Shown: one piece after another, positions 51,446 to 60,306 of the stretch | Position numbering within the stretch: the stretch's first letter is position 1 | Layout of the letters: every line of letters begins with the position of its first letter | Assembly (NCBI GenBank): GCA_947488625.1 | Contig: CANKZR010000001.1 | Coordinates: forward strand, 1,798,001 to 1,862,000 | DNA length: 64,000 bases | Reading direction: 5' to 3' | Source: an uncultured Sphingomonadaceae bacterium | GTDB lineage: Bacteria; Pseudomonadota; Alphaproteobacteria; Sphingomonadales; Sphingomonadaceae | Notes under the pieces: generated by a model | What the model was told of the DNA's origin: nothing | Seen by the model: the letters and a program-made list of their open reading frames with translations, nothing else | Database searches by the model: none | Made by a program: the position numbers and the translations under genes

Positions 51446-51976
51446 ATGGTGCAAGTCCTCACTCGTGTTCCGTCCCGCGCCTTTTCGATGGCCCTCCCTA
51501 CGCTCGTCCTGCTTCCGCTGCTGGGAGCGTGCGCCGCTGCCGGGGAAGGCTATCCCAGCCTGGCCACGCGCGATATCGAGCGGACGGGCGGCGTCATGGA
51601 GGCGGAGCCCGTTCCGCCGCCCCCGCCGCCTGCGCCCTCGACGCTGGCCACACTCGAAGACCTGGAAGCCACGGCGCGCGCCGCCCATGCGGACTTTCTC
51701 GCCGCTACGCCCAGGGCTCGCGCGTTAGCAAATGCCGCCCGCGGTGCCGCGCGGGGCAGCGAGCGATGGTCCGTCGCACAAGTCGCGATCGCTGACCTGG
51801 AAAGCACGCGGAGCGAAGCAATGATAGCGCTTGCCGATCTGGACCGTATCTTCGTGGATGCCGCCACATCGGCGCAGGTGACCGAATCGATCAATGCCAT
51901 TCGCACTGAGGTCGAGGCGCTGGTGGCCGAAGAAAATGCGGTAATCGAATCGTTGCTGGCAACATTGGCCGGATAG
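51446..51976 (+). CDS. Hypothetical lipoprotein with proline-rich linker
   Basis: 176-residue lipoprotein. The signal ends in lipobox LGAC (about residue 29), followed by a proline-rich linker (VPPPPPPAPS), then an all-helical region of about 110 residues (LEDLEATARAAHADFLAATP, ATSAQVTESINAIRTEVEAL) that is probably coiled coil. I recognise no family. It is preceded by a GTAGGGAAAGG site. It stands divergent from rplU. A role as a periplasmic spacer or lysozyme-inhibitor-like protein cannot be judged. Confidence 0.75.
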   Translation: MVQVLTRVPSRAFSMALPTLVLLPLLGACAAAGEGYPSLATRDIERTGGVMEAEPVPPPPPPAPSTLATLEDLEATARAAHADFLAATPRARALANAARGAARGSERWSVAQVAIADLESTRSEAMIALADLDRIFVDAATSAQVTESINAIRTEVEALVAEENAVIESLLATLAG

Positions 51977-52115
51977 CATCCGGCAGTCCTGTCGCGCCAA
52001 GCCGCACCGCGAATCCCGTTATCCTTCACCGCAAACAAAGACGCACGGGTTCGATACCTCGATCCCGTGCGCCAACAGCGCTAATCCCATAGCGCGCGCC
52101 CGAAGGCGCAATCCG

Positions 52116-52541
52116 TCATACCAGTGCTGCGATAGTCACCATGATGAGGCCCCATGCGAAGATCAGGATTGGCAGGATCATAACCTGTAGCGTGGCATCG
52201 CGGGCGGTCGTGCGACCGTAGGCGGTCATGATGCCTTCCTGCCGGAAGCGCGCCCATGTCTTGGCCCTGCTTTTCGTAGCGGGAGCGAGGCGCGTCCAGA
52301 CCGCCGGAACGCTGAAGAAGGCAACTATGAAAAGCGCAAAGATGGCGAACGGAATTATCATTCCAGGGCTGGCAAAGCCGATGCTCAGCGTCGTCACAAA
52401 GCCGAGGAACAGCGCGGCGGTTGCCACGTAAAGCCCGGTGGGCAGTTCGAACGTACGGTCCGTCGGCACGATGACGCGCGGCGCCTCGATCCGGATATCG
52501 GCGTGCTGAGCAATTTTCTCGCGAGTAAGTTGTTCGACCAT
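52116..52541 (-). CDS. Small membrane protein of unknown function
   Basis: 141-residue protein with three membrane segments (about residues 38-56, 60-78, 117-137; LYVATAALFLGFVTTLSIGF, MIIPFAIFALFIVAFFSVPA, LQVMILPILIFAWGLIMVTI) and a cytoplasmic loop rich in Arg/Lys. I recognise no family. AGGAAGG precedes the ATG at 52541. It lies downstream of moaE on the same strand with a 65-base gap. Confidence 0.75.
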   Translation of the reverse strand: MVEQLTREKIAQHADIRIEAPRVIVPTDRTFELPTGLYVATAALFLGFVTTLSIGFASPGMIIPFAIFALFIVAFFSVPAVWTRLAPATKSRAKTWARFRQEGIMTAYGRTTARDATLQVMILPILIFAWGLIMVTIAALV

Positions 52542-52606
52542 GATTGCATTCCTTCCTGTCTGAAGAAGGCAATGCTCCGATTCTCACGCCGACGCTTTGA
52601 CCGAGA

Positions 52607-53056
52607 TCAAATTTCCCAGCGATTTGCGTCTTCGTGGTCTTCGTCCCGTGGTTCTATCCAGTGCCAGGTATCGCCGCGCTTCTCGCGCTTCCAGAGCCAG
52701 CTTCGAGACTTGAGATGGTCCATGGCGAAATCCACTGCCTCGAAAGCATCGCGGCGATGGCGCGCGGCGGCTGCTACCAGCACGATCGGCGCGCCGGGGC
52801 GCATGTGGCCGGTGCGGTGATGGATCAGCAAGCCATCGAGTTGCCAGCGCCCCTCGATATTAGTTGCCAGCTTCTCCATGCCGGGTAGCGTCAAGCGATC
52901 GTAATGGATGAGCTGGAGGACCTTGACGTCCTTGTCGGGGCGAACCTTGCCGACGAAGCTGGCGATGCCGCCTGCCTCCGGATGCGCCTTGGCGAACAGG
53001 CCTAGCGCCTTGCCGGGCGAAAAACCCTTCGTCAGCAGTTGCACGTCACGCGCCAT
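52607..53056 (-). CDS. moaE: Molybdopterin synthase catalytic subunit MoaE
   Basis: Large subunit of molybdopterin synthase that inserts the dithiolene sulfurs. The 149-residue protein has GGIASFVGKVRPDKDVKV near residue 29 and HRTGHMRPGAPIVLVAAAARHRRDAF, the conserved catalytic stretch, with lysines near residues 118-130 (KSRSWLWKRE). It starts one base after moaD, so it is translationally coupled. Acts with MoaD. Confidence 0.93.
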   Translation of the reverse strand: MARDVQLLTKGFSPGKALGLFAKAHPEAGGIASFVGKVRPDKDVKVLQLIHYDRLTLPGMEKLATNIEGRWQLDGLLIHHRTGHMRPGAPIVLVAAAARHRRDAFEAVDFAMDHLKSRSWLWKREKRGDTWHWIEPRDEDHEDANRWEI

Positions 53057-53057
53057 G

Positions 53058-53300
53058 TCAGCCGCCCGATACAGGCGGGAGAAGCGCGATCTCGTCTCCC
53101 TCGCCTGCTACCAGCGTGGCCTTGTCGGAAAGTACTTCCCCGTTCACCGCGACCTTGGTGCGCTCGTCCCGAGCCGCCCCGGCCACCTCGGCGTCCAGCG
53201 CATCGAGCAGGCCGGCCCAGGTCAGCGGCGCGGCGATATGGCGTTCGGCCTCGCCCGCAAGGTCAGACAGCTTTCCGATGAAAACGACGGTGACGGCCAT
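53058..53300 (-). CDS. moaD: Molybdopterin synthase sulfur-carrier subunit MoaD
   Basis: Ubiquitin-like sulfur carrier, 80 residues, ending in the essential Gly-Gly (PPVSGG). The ATG at 53300 overlaps the moaA stop by one base (TGATG). MoeB, which activates it, is not in the window. VNGEVLSDKATLV and DEIALLPPVSGG are typical. Part of folB-Rossmann-moaA-moaD-moaE. Confidence 0.93.
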   Translation of the reverse strand: MAVTVVFIGKLSDLAGEAERHIAAPLTWAGLLDALDAEVAGAARDERTKVAVNGEVLSDKATLVAGEGDEIALLPPVSGG

Positions 53301-54301
53301 CAGCCACCTGTCATCGACATATGGCGCGGCTGCGCAGGCGCGGCACCTTCCTCGATACGGAAGTCATGCTTTTCGGGTTTGATCCGCATCGCTTCGTCAA
53401 GCGCGACGGCAAGATTGGCATCTGGCGAATCGGAGCGCAGGGCTGCGCGCAGATCGACCTTCTCCGCCCCGCCGAGGCAAGCGTAAAGCTGCCCTGTCGC
53501 TGTCACGCGGATGCGGTTGCAGGTGGCGCAGAAATTGTTGGTGAGCGGGGTGATGAAGCCCAGCCGACCGCCGGTCTCCCCCACGCGAACATAACGCGCC
53601 GGGCCGCCGGTATCGTCGTCGATGTCTGTAAGGGTGAAGCGCTCCTCAAGCTCGTCTCGCACGGCTGGCAGCGGCAGGTAATGGTCCACCCGCTCACCAT
53701 CCACTTCACCAAGGGGCATGACCTCGATCAGTGTCATGTCATGCCCATGCGTTCCCGCCCATTCGACCAGGAACGGAATTTCGCTCTGGTTGATGCCCTT
53801 CAGAGCTACGGTGTTGATTTTCACCTGCAACCCGGCGCGCTTTGCCTCGGCAATGCCGCGCAGAACCTGTACCAGCCTGTCCCGCCGAGAGAGTTCCTCG
53901 AACAGCTGGCCGTCCATGGTGTCGAGCGACACGTTCACCCGCCGCACGCCTGCCTCGAACAGGTCTCCTGCAAATTCTTCCAGCCGGGTGCCGTTGGTGG
54001 TGAGCGTGAGCTCGTCCAGACCGTCCCCCAGCTTGCGCCCGAGGGCCTGGACCAGTTCGATGACGTCGCGCCGCACCAGCGGCTCTCCACCGGTCAGGCG
54101 GATCTTGGTGATGCCGCGTTCGATGAAGGCCAGCGCGAGCTTGTGCAGCTCTTCCAGGCTCAACACTTCCTTCTTGGGCAGGAAGGTCATCCGTTCGGGC
54201 ATGCAGTAGGAGCAGCGCAGGTCGCAGCGGTCCGTCACCGACAGGCGGAGATAGGAAATGCGCCGCTTGAAGGCGTCAACCAAGGGTTCTGAACATGTCA
54301 T
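53300..54301 (-). CDS. moaA: GTP 3',8-cyclase MoaA
   Basis: Radical-SAM enzyme that starts molybdopterin synthesis by cyclising GTP. The 333-residue protein has the CxxxCxxC motif Cys26, Cys30, Cys33 (CDLRCSYC), the second C-terminal cluster region FCATCNRIRVTATGQLYACLG (third Cys 13 residues on), and the functional C-terminal Gly-Gly (MTGG). ATG 54301. It overlaps moaD by one base and follows the Rossmann-domain gene by 12 bases. Confidence 0.96.
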   Translation of the reverse strand: MTCSEPLVDAFKRRISYLRLSVTDRCDLRCSYCMPERMTFLPKKEVLSLEELHKLALAFIERGITKIRLTGGEPLVRRDVIELVQALGRKLGDGLDELTLTTNGTRLEEFAGDLFEAGVRRVNVSLDTMDGQLFEELSRRDRLVQVLRGIAEAKRAGLQVKINTVALKGINQSEIPFLVEWAGTHGHDMTLIEVMPLGEVDGERVDHYLPLPAVRDELEERFTLTDIDDDTGGPARYVRVGETGGRLGFITPLTNNFCATCNRIRVTATGQLYACLGGAEKVDLRAALRSDSPDANLAVALDEAMRIKPEKHDFRIEEGAAPAQPRHMSMTGG

Positions 54302-54313
54302 CCAGTACCCAAC

Positions 54314-54643
54314 CTAGTCATCCGCAGGCGAATTGCCATCCAAAGCGAACACCTGGCCCGTCACGCCGGGGGCATTATTCAGGTAATCGCAAAGCGATTC
54401 TACACCGTCAGCCGATCCGCCAACAGCGCCATTCACACGGCACGGTGCTGCCTCGCGCGCCAGTTCCTCCACCGCGCCGCGGCGCCAGGTTTCATGGCTG
54501 TGGTCCGCAGGATCGAACAACAGTAGCATGTCGCTGCCGGTTGCCCGGCGCGCCTGTGGCAGAACACGCGCGTGAAAGGCCGCCGCAGCATCCAGAGGCG
54601 CGGTGGGCAGGCCGCGCGCCGCGATCCGCACCAGCGCTTTCAC
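54314..54643 (-). CDS. Small Rossmann-domain protein, SDR-like C-terminus
   Basis: 109-residue protein between folB and moaA. It opens VKALVRIAARGLPTAPLDAA and ends APGVTGQVFALDG, the strand that closes the short-chain-dehydrogenase sheet. The catalytic Ser-Tyr-Lys triad and the N-terminal NAD-binding GxGxxG are absent, so it is not an active SDR. It starts with GTG inside the folB stop (GTGA overlap, 54643-54640), so it is coupled to folB. Function unknown; a scaffold or regulatory partner of FolB is a guess. Confidence 0.7.
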   Translation of the reverse strand: MKALVRIAARGLPTAPLDAAAAFHARVLPQARRATGSDMLLLFDPADHSHETWRRGAVEELAREAAPCRVNGAVGGSADGVESLCDYLNNAPGVTGQVFALDGNSPADD

Positions 54644-55008
54644 TTGCGCTCCCTCAGCAGGGTGATGCCGATTTCCTCGTCCGCTTCGGACAGGGCCAGT
54701 TTCACGATCCTTACGCTGACCTCCTCGACCCGGGCGTCCTGCAGGAAAAGGGTGTCGCAAACGTGATCCGCCACAGCCTCGATCAGCTTGTAATGCCGCT
54801 TGCCGAGCGAATCGGAGCAGGCGAATTTCAGGTCCATGTAGTTCTTGCTGGCATCCAGCGGCGTATCGGGGTCGTAATGCGGCTGCACCTTCAGCCTTGC
54901 CCGCACGGTGAACCGCAGCGGCTGCGGCTTGCCGGTTTCCTCCGAATAGATACCGGTGTGCACCATGTGCACGAAATCCACGAGTTCGAGATGAAGGCTG
55001 TCTGCCAT
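54640..55008 (-). CDS. folB: Dihydroneopterin aldolase FolB
   Basis: Folate-pathway enzyme that converts dihydroneopterin to 6-hydroxymethyl-dihydropterin. The 122-residue protein has the FolB core: HLELVDFVHMVHTGIYSEET, DPDTPLDASKNYMDLKFAC (core KNYMDLKF), HYKLIEAVADHVCDTLF and ADEEIGITLLRERK. ATG 55008 is the start. The downstream gene overlaps by four bases, and moaA follows. Confidence 0.92.
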   Translation of the reverse strand: MADSLHLELVDFVHMVHTGIYSEETGKPQPLRFTVRARLKVQPHYDPDTPLDASKNYMDLKFACSDSLGKRHYKLIEAVADHVCDTLFLQDARVEEVSVRIVKLALSEADEEIGITLLRERK

Positions 55009-55167
55009 GATGGCCCGCGTGATTACAGGCTGCAGCGCGATTGGCAAGAAAGCAGCCACGGGTGACGATCGCGCGGCACGACAGCCCACCATGGACCTCT
55101 GCCCGCAGTTGACCGGGCGCGCGAATTAGGGTCAATCCTGCCGGAAACAGGAAAAGGGACAAGCAAC

Positions 55168-55950
55168 ATGGCCGAAACGAGCGAAACGGTGACACCGGCT
55201 GCGGGCGGGGAACGCAAGAGCAGCAAGGCCATCCGGTGGCTGGGCAATTTCGTGCTGGGCGGTGCGCTCATCCTGATCGTGGTCGTGCTGGTGGCCGCCA
55301 CGCTGGCCCGGTTCGACATTATCGACAAGATCGCCGGGTTCGGTCCGTTCTACATGGCACTCAATCCGGCGCGCGCACTGACGCTGATCGGCCTGGCAGG
55401 CCTGGGGTTCGCCTTTTGGCGCAGCACCGGCCAGGTGCCGAAACTGTTCGTCGGCACGATCCTCTCGGGCGCACTGATGCTGGCGGTCTATGTCCTGCTG
55501 GTGATCCCCGGCGGAAAAGTACCGCCTATTCACGATATCACCACCGATCTGAACGACCCGCCGCAATTCGCGACGCTGGACGTCGACCCGGTGAGCACCG
55601 GCCCTTTCACACAGGAAGAGTGGCGCGCCTACCACGAGGAATCCTATGCCGACATAGAGCCTGTCATCATCGACAAGCCGCCGCGTGAAGTGCTGGCCAA
55701 TGCGCGCGCCCTGGCAGAAGCACGCGGCTGGGAAATTGCAGATGCCGATCCCGATGCCGGAATTCTGGAAGCCACCGCCACGGCAGGTTACGTGCGCTTC
55801 TACGATGACGTGGTGGTAGAGGTTACACCCGTGACCGACGGTTCCACTCGCGTTGACATGCGCTCCGTCAGCCGGGTGGGCGTAAGTGACGTTGGCTACA
55901 ACGCAGCGCGCATCAGAAGCTTTCTGGCGGACCTTCGCACCGCCGAATAG
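55168..55950 (+). CDS. DUF1499 domain membrane protein
   Basis: 260-residue protein with three N-terminal membrane segments (about residues 26-48, 68-82, 95-115), a short linker and a soluble C-terminal DUF1499 domain (about 130-258, MRSVSRVGVSDVGYNAARIR). DUF1499 has no known function and often follows a membrane anchor. No catalytic motif is visible. GGAAAAGGGA precedes the ATG. It is divergent from folB (159 bases) and convergent with the methyltransferase. Confidence 0.82.
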   Translation: MAETSETVTPAAGGERKSSKAIRWLGNFVLGGALILIVVVLVAATLARFDIIDKIAGFGPFYMALNPARALTLIGLAGLGFAFWRSTGQVPKLFVGTILSGALMLAVYVLLVIPGGKVPPIHDITTDLNDPPQFATLDVDPVSTGPFTQEEWRAYHEESYADIEPVIIDKPPREVLANARALAEARGWEIADADPDAGILEATATAGYVRFYDDVVVEVTPVTDGSTRVDMRSVSRVGVSDVGYNAARIRSFLADLRTAE

Positions 55951-55953
55951 CTT

Positions 55954-56841
55954 TTAAGGATTGGACCAGCGCGCGAAAATTGCGGTGGGCAGGAGGCGGC
56001 CATCATGTCCGTCTTCCTGAACCGCAAGATCGCCGTGCTCCACCGTGCCCGGCAGATCGGCAAACGCATCCGCCAACAGCCCACCTATGGCAAGCGAACT
56101 CATCCGTACTGCATAGACGGTGAGAAACAGGAAACGGCTTTCGGCGTCCAGCAGCTGACGGCAATCGGTAATCAGACCCGGCAGCCCTTCCTCGATGCGC
56201 CACGTCTCTCCCTTCGGGCCGCGACCGAACTTGGGAGGATCGAGGATGATGCCATCGTACCGCCGCTCTCGCCGCACTTCGCGCGCGATGAACTTTACAG
56301 CATCGTCCACCAGCCAGCGGATCGGCCTGTCTTCCATGTCCGAAAGCGCGGCATTCTCACGCGCTTGCGCCACGGATTTCTTGCTGGCATCCACATGCGC
56401 CACGGGGCCGCACTGGCTTAGCGCCAGCGAGCCGACGCCGGTGTAGCCGAACAGGTTCAATGTCTGAGCATCGTCACGGCCTGCCAGTTGTCCGCGCATC
56501 CAGTGCCAGACCGGTGCCATGTCGGGAAAGAAGCCAAGGTGGCGAAACGGCGTGCACTGGGCAGTAAAGCGGACGTCTTCCCAGCCAAGCGGCCAGCCAT
56601 CGGGCGGTACATCGCCGCTGAATTGCCAGCGACCGCCACCGTCCTCGTCACTGCCAGGCACGAATTCCCCATCGGCACGCCAGCTATCGCCTCGGGGAGA
56701 CCACATGGCCTGCGGTTCGGGTCGAATGAAGCGGCGCGAACCGTAGCGTTCCAGCTTGCGCCCGTGCCCGCTGTCGACAAGCCCGTAGTCCGGCCAGCCT
56801 TCGCCGACCATTACAACCGGATCGCGTACCAGCTTTGCCAT
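55954..56841 (-). CDS. SAM-dependent methyltransferase, RlmI/RlmK-like
   Basis: 295-residue class I methyltransferase. The SAM-binding loop is LNLFGYTGVGSLALSQCG, motif IV is DPPKFGRGPKGETWR (DPPK), as in 23S rRNA cytosine/guanine methyltransferases such as RlmI. The PUA domain typical of RlmI is absent. It overlaps the thrC stop by one base (TGATG), so it is coupled to thrC. Substrate is inferred only from motif IV. Confidence 0.85.
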   Translation of the reverse strand: MAKLVRDPVVMVGEGWPDYGLVDSGHGRKLERYGSRRFIRPEPQAMWSPRGDSWRADGEFVPGSDEDGGGRWQFSGDVPPDGWPLGWEDVRFTAQCTPFRHLGFFPDMAPVWHWMRGQLAGRDDAQTLNLFGYTGVGSLALSQCGPVAHVDASKKSVAQARENAALSDMEDRPIRWLVDDAVKFIAREVRRERRYDGIILDPPKFGRGPKGETWRIEEGLPGLITDCRQLLDAESRFLFLTVYAVRMSSLAIGGLLADAFADLPGTVEHGDLAVQEDGHDGRLLPTAIFARWSNP

Positions 56842-58253
56842 CAGCTGCTGGGCGTGGCGCGTTTCGAGACGAACTCGGCCACGGCATCGTATTCACCGGG
56901 AAGATCCACCATGGCTTCGCTGCGTTCGAACAGGTCGCCAACACGGCGGGGCAGATCAGGCCGCGCACCCGTGGCGCGCTCAACGGCATCGGGAAACTTG
57001 GCAGGATGCGCCGTTGCCAAAGTCACGACGGGCGTTGACGGATCAAGCCTCGCACTGCGCGCAGCGTGCAGCCCGATGGCGGTATGGGGGTCCAGCGTCT
57101 GCCCGCAGCATTCCGCCGCCCAGCCCATCGCCTGCGCCATTTGCGCCTGATCGACGCGCGCGCTGGTGAGCAGGCTCGCCGCGCCGTCGCGCTGGCTGTT
57201 GGTAAGCTGCATCGCCTTGCTCGCTTCGAAGCTGCCCATCTGCTGCGCCATCGCCACCCCATCACGGCCGCCAAGATCGAACAGCAAACGCTCGAAATTG
57301 GAGCTGACCTGAATATCCATGCTGGGCGCAGCGGTGGGCGTTACGGTACCGGTCGAATAGTCCCCGCTTGTCAGTGCGCGGTGCAGGATATCGTTCACGT
57401 TGGTGGCAACGATCAGCCGCTCCACCGGCAGGCCCATCTTCGCCGCGACATAGCCTGCAAACACGTCACCGAAATTGCCCGTGGGAACGCTGAAGGCGAC
57501 CTTGCGAGCAGGCGCACCCAATTGCAGCGCGGCGGCGAAATAATACACAACCTGCGCCATCAGTCGCGCCCAGTTGATCGAATTGACCGCACTGATGCGA
57601 AAGCGCCCGCCGTGCGATGCTGCCATAGCCGGATCGTTGAACATGCGCTTCACCATCGCCTGGGCATCGTCGAAGCTGCCGTCAATGGCGAGGTTATGGA
57701 CGTTGGGCGCACGCACCGTTGTCATCTGGCGGCGCTGCACGTCACTGACGCGGCCCTTGGGGTGGAGCATGAAGATGTCGATCCGCTCTCGCCCCGCAAC
57801 CGCATCGATGGCTGCGCTGCCCGTGTCGCCACTGGTCGCGCCCACGATGGTGAGGTGATCGTCGCTTTTGGCAAGAAAATGCTCGAACAGCCGGCCGAGC
57901 AACTGCAGCGCGACATCCTTGAAAGCCAGCGTCGGGCCGTGGAACAATTCCAGCACCCATTGCTGCTGGTCAAGTTGCACAAGCGGAGTGACGGCCTGGT
58001 GCGAGAAACGCCCGTAGGCACGCGTGCAAAGGTCGCGCAGTTCCTCTGGCGTCAGCGAACCTTCGACAAAGGGCGTCATCACCCTCACGGCCAACTCGAC
58101 ATAGGACAGGCCCGCCATATCCGCGATCTCGCTTTCGGAGAACTGCGGCCAGCTTTCTGGGACATAAAGCCCGCCATCGCTGGCAAGCCCGGCCAGCGTA
58201 ACGCCTTCGAAATCGAGCGCGGGTGCGCTGCCACGGGTGGAAATGTATTTCAT
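56841..58253 (-). CDS. thrC: Threonine synthase ThrC
   Basis: PLP enzyme for the last step of threonine synthesis. The 470-residue protein has the PLP lysine Lys112 in ELFHGPTLAFKDVALQLLG (core GPTLAFKDVA), GATSGDTGSAAIDAVAGRER and NFERLLFDLGGRD, landmarks of the long (class II) ThrC. ATG 58253 is chosen over an upstream in-frame start. In many alphaproteobacteria thrC follows the cytochrome oxidase operon, as here; it overlaps the next gene by one base. Confidence 0.97.
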   Translation of the reverse strand: MKYISTRGSAPALDFEGVTLAGLASDGGLYVPESWPQFSESEIADMAGLSYVELAVRVMTPFVEGSLTPEELRDLCTRAYGRFSHQAVTPLVQLDQQQWVLELFHGPTLAFKDVALQLLGRLFEHFLAKSDDHLTIVGATSGDTGSAAIDAVAGRERIDIFMLHPKGRVSDVQRRQMTTVRAPNVHNLAIDGSFDDAQAMVKRMFNDPAMAASHGGRFRISAVNSINWARLMAQVVYYFAAALQLGAPARKVAFSVPTGNFGDVFAGYVAAKMGLPVERLIVATNVNDILHRALTSGDYSTGTVTPTAAPSMDIQVSSNFERLLFDLGGRDGVAMAQQMGSFEASKAMQLTNSQRDGAASLLTSARVDQAQMAQAMGWAAECCGQTLDPHTAIGLHAARSARLDPSTPVVTLATAHPAKFPDAVERATGARPDLPRRVGDLFERSEAMVDLPGEYDAVAEFVSKRATPSS

Positions 58254-58314
58254 GGTGAGGCGCGCGTTAGAATGATGAAACGCGCTGGGCAAGCAAGCAG
58301 TGGTTGCCGCACTG

Positions 58315-58962
58315 TCACTTGCGCTTGGGCTTGCCATCCCGCCAGCGCGCCCTCAGCGCCAGCCAATAAATCGCCAGCGCCGTGAGTGCGAAGAAGAACC
58401 ATTGTCCGGCGTAGGCAAGGTGGTTGTTGGGCAGGTCGGACGGATCGGGGCGGGCGAGCGGCTCCAGCCCTGCCTCGGGTTCGCTGGCGAACACCTCGTA
58501 ATCGTTGCCTGCCGTAGAAAGAATACCGGTTACCGTACCGCCGCCCCATTCAGGCTGCTCGGGAGAGCGGGACCAGCCGATCGTGGCGTAGAGCTTCGTA
58601 ACGGACCCGTCATCTTCGGATGAGCCGGTGGACATCCGGTCGCACACGAACATGTGGACATAACCTGACTGGTCGTTTGCGTTGCGCCCGGCCACGCCCT
58701 TCCATTCTTGCGGGTCGTCGCAGGCGATGTCCACGGTGCGGAACAGGTTTTCGTCCAGTCGCGCGAGACTGTCCGCCCCGGTCGAGGCTGGAAAGGCATG
58801 GAAATTGCGCAGCGTCGGCAATTGCCGGTTTTCCTCATACTGCGAGATCAGCGCAGCCTTTTCGTCCATCCGGCCAAGCTGCCAGAACCCCAGCATCACC
58901 ATCACCGCCGCAGCAGCGACGACAAGGACAGTTGGAACAATGGGAATACGGCCGGCAATCAT
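58315..58962 (-). CDS. SURF1-family cytochrome c oxidase assembly protein
   Basis: 215-residue inner membrane protein helping heme a insertion into the aa3 oxidase. Two membrane helices lie at the ends (about residues 8-27 and 190-208; VLVVAAAAVMVMLGFWQLGR and WFFFALTALAIYWLAL). The first segment ends with GFWQLGRMDEK and the terminal helix is preceded by NHLAYAGQW, both SURF1 hallmarks. It overlaps DUF983 by four bases (ATGA). Confidence 0.92.
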   Translation of the reverse strand: MIAGRIPIVPTVLVVAAAAVMVMLGFWQLGRMDEKAALISQYEENRQLPTLRNFHAFPASTGADSLARLDENLFRTVDIACDDPQEWKGVAGRNANDQSGYVHMFVCDRMSTGSSEDDGSVTKLYATIGWSRSPEQPEWGGGTVTGILSTAGNDYEVFASEPEAGLEPLARPDPSDLPNNHLAYAGQWFFFALTALAIYWLALRARWRDGKPKRK

Positions 58963-59354
58963 GAAAGATCGCTCCCGTCATGGCGATGCTCTTCGGCGCG
59001 TCGGCTGTACTCAGCAACCAACAGCCAGGCCTTGGTGGCCCGCAGGCCAACGATAACGCCGATGATCGTCAGCGGTACCCACAAGATCACATGCAGCCAC
59101 CACGGCGGATCGAAACCGAGTTGCAACCACAGCGCGAGCGCGACGATGATCGTGCCAATACCAAGCGTAAGGAAAGCGGCAGGCCCATCGCCCACGTTGA
59201 AGCGCGAATAGTTCAGCCCGCACTTTTCGCATCTGTCGGCAAAGGCGATCCAGCCGTCGAACAGCGTATGCGCACCGCAGCGGGGGCAGGAACCGAAAAG
59301 GGCGGCCTCGCGCACTGCGGGCCGCCCCTTCGTGGTTTCATTCTCGTGGGTCAC
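58959..59354 (-). CDS. DUF983 family protein in the cytochrome oxidase operon
   Basis: 131-residue protein with a zinc-ribbon-like start CPRCG...CEKCG (residues about 24-47), then two membrane helices (about 58-76, 86-104). DUF983 is regularly located in alphaproteobacterial cta operons, but no role has been proven. The start is GTG 59354. It overlaps SURF1 by four bases and lies seven bases after ctaE. An assembly role is inferred from position. Confidence 0.85.
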   Translation of the reverse strand: MTHENETTKGRPAVREAALFGSCPRCGAHTLFDGWIAFADRCEKCGLNYSRFNVGDGPAAFLTLGIGTIIVALALWLQLGFDPPWWLHVILWVPLTIIGVIVGLRATKAWLLVAEYSRRAEEHRHDGSDLS

Positions 59355-59360
59355 GAACGT

Positions 59361-60242
59361 TTAGTGGACCTCTGCGCCCCAGCCGCCCCAGACGTAGACG
59401 GTGATGAAAAGGAACAGCCACACCACGTCGACGAAATGCCAGTACCACGCCGCCGCTTCAAAACCGAAATGCTGGCGCGGGGTAAAGTGTCCGAGGTACG
59501 TGCGTCGCAGGCAAACGATCAGGAAGATCGTACCCACGATCACGTGGAAGCCGTGGAAGCCGGTCGCCATGTAGAAGGCGCTGGAATAGTTGTTGCCGCC
59601 AAAGCCGAAGGGCGCAGCCGCGTATTCGTAGGCCTGGATGGCACTGAACAATACGCCAAGACCGATGGTGAGCCACAGGCCCTTCTTCAATCCGTCACGG
59701 TCGCCGTTGATGAGGCTGTGGTGCGCCCAGGTTACCGTGGTGCCCGAACATAGCAGGATCAGCGTGTTGAGAAGCGGGAGGTCGAAAGCGTCCAGAACCT
59801 CGATTCCATCGGGCGGGAAGTTGGCCAGTGCGGCAGCGCCTTCCTGTCCGATGAGGTTGCGCCAGGTACCCTCGCCCATGGCTTCCAGCGGTGCGGGGAA
59901 CAGGGCGAAATCGAACCAGCTCCAGAACCAGCCGACGAAGAACATGACCTCGGAAGCGATGAACAGGATCATGCCGTAACGCATGTGAAGTTGCACGACG
60001 GGGGTATGATCGCCGCTTTGCGCCTCGTTCACCACCTTGGAGAACCAGCCGAAAAAGGTTGCGATCAGGCCGGCAATGCCCAGCCCCAGCACGATGCGCC
60101 ACGCACCTTCGGGGAAGGCGTCGCCCGAACTGTGCATGTACATCACCAGGCCGGTGAAGAAGATCAGCGCGGAAAACGCACCAACCAATGGCCAGATGTC
60201 GGGAGCGAGAATGTGATAATCGTGGTTCTTGGCGCCGGCCAT
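59361..60242 (-). CDS. ctaE: Cytochrome c oxidase subunit III
   Basis: Seven-helix subunit III of the aa3 oxidase, 293 residues, opening MAGAKNHDYHILAPDIWPL. Landmarks are GFHGFHVIVGTIFLIVC near residue 240 and FEAAAWYWHFVDVVWLFLF near residue 262. ATG 60242 is chosen because it matches family length; a frame to 60374 reaches across the noncoding leader. A 64-base gap separates it from ctaG. Confidence 0.97.
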   Translation of the reverse strand: MAGAKNHDYHILAPDIWPLVGAFSALIFFTGLVMYMHSSGDAFPEGAWRIVLGLGIAGLIATFFGWFSKVVNEAQSGDHTPVVQLHMRYGMILFIASEVMFFVGWFWSWFDFALFPAPLEAMGEGTWRNLIGQEGAAALANFPPDGIEVLDAFDLPLLNTLILLCSGTTVTWAHHSLINGDRDGLKKGLWLTIGLGVLFSAIQAYEYAAAPFGFGGNNYSSAFYMATGFHGFHVIVGTIFLIVCLRRTYLGHFTPRQHFGFEAAAWYWHFVDVVWLFLFITVYVWGGWGAEVH

Positions 60243-60306
60243 GATTGTAGTCCTGATCCTTGGGTTTTGTGGGCCTGTAAAGCGAGAGAGCGTCCGGGTC
60301 CAGAGC

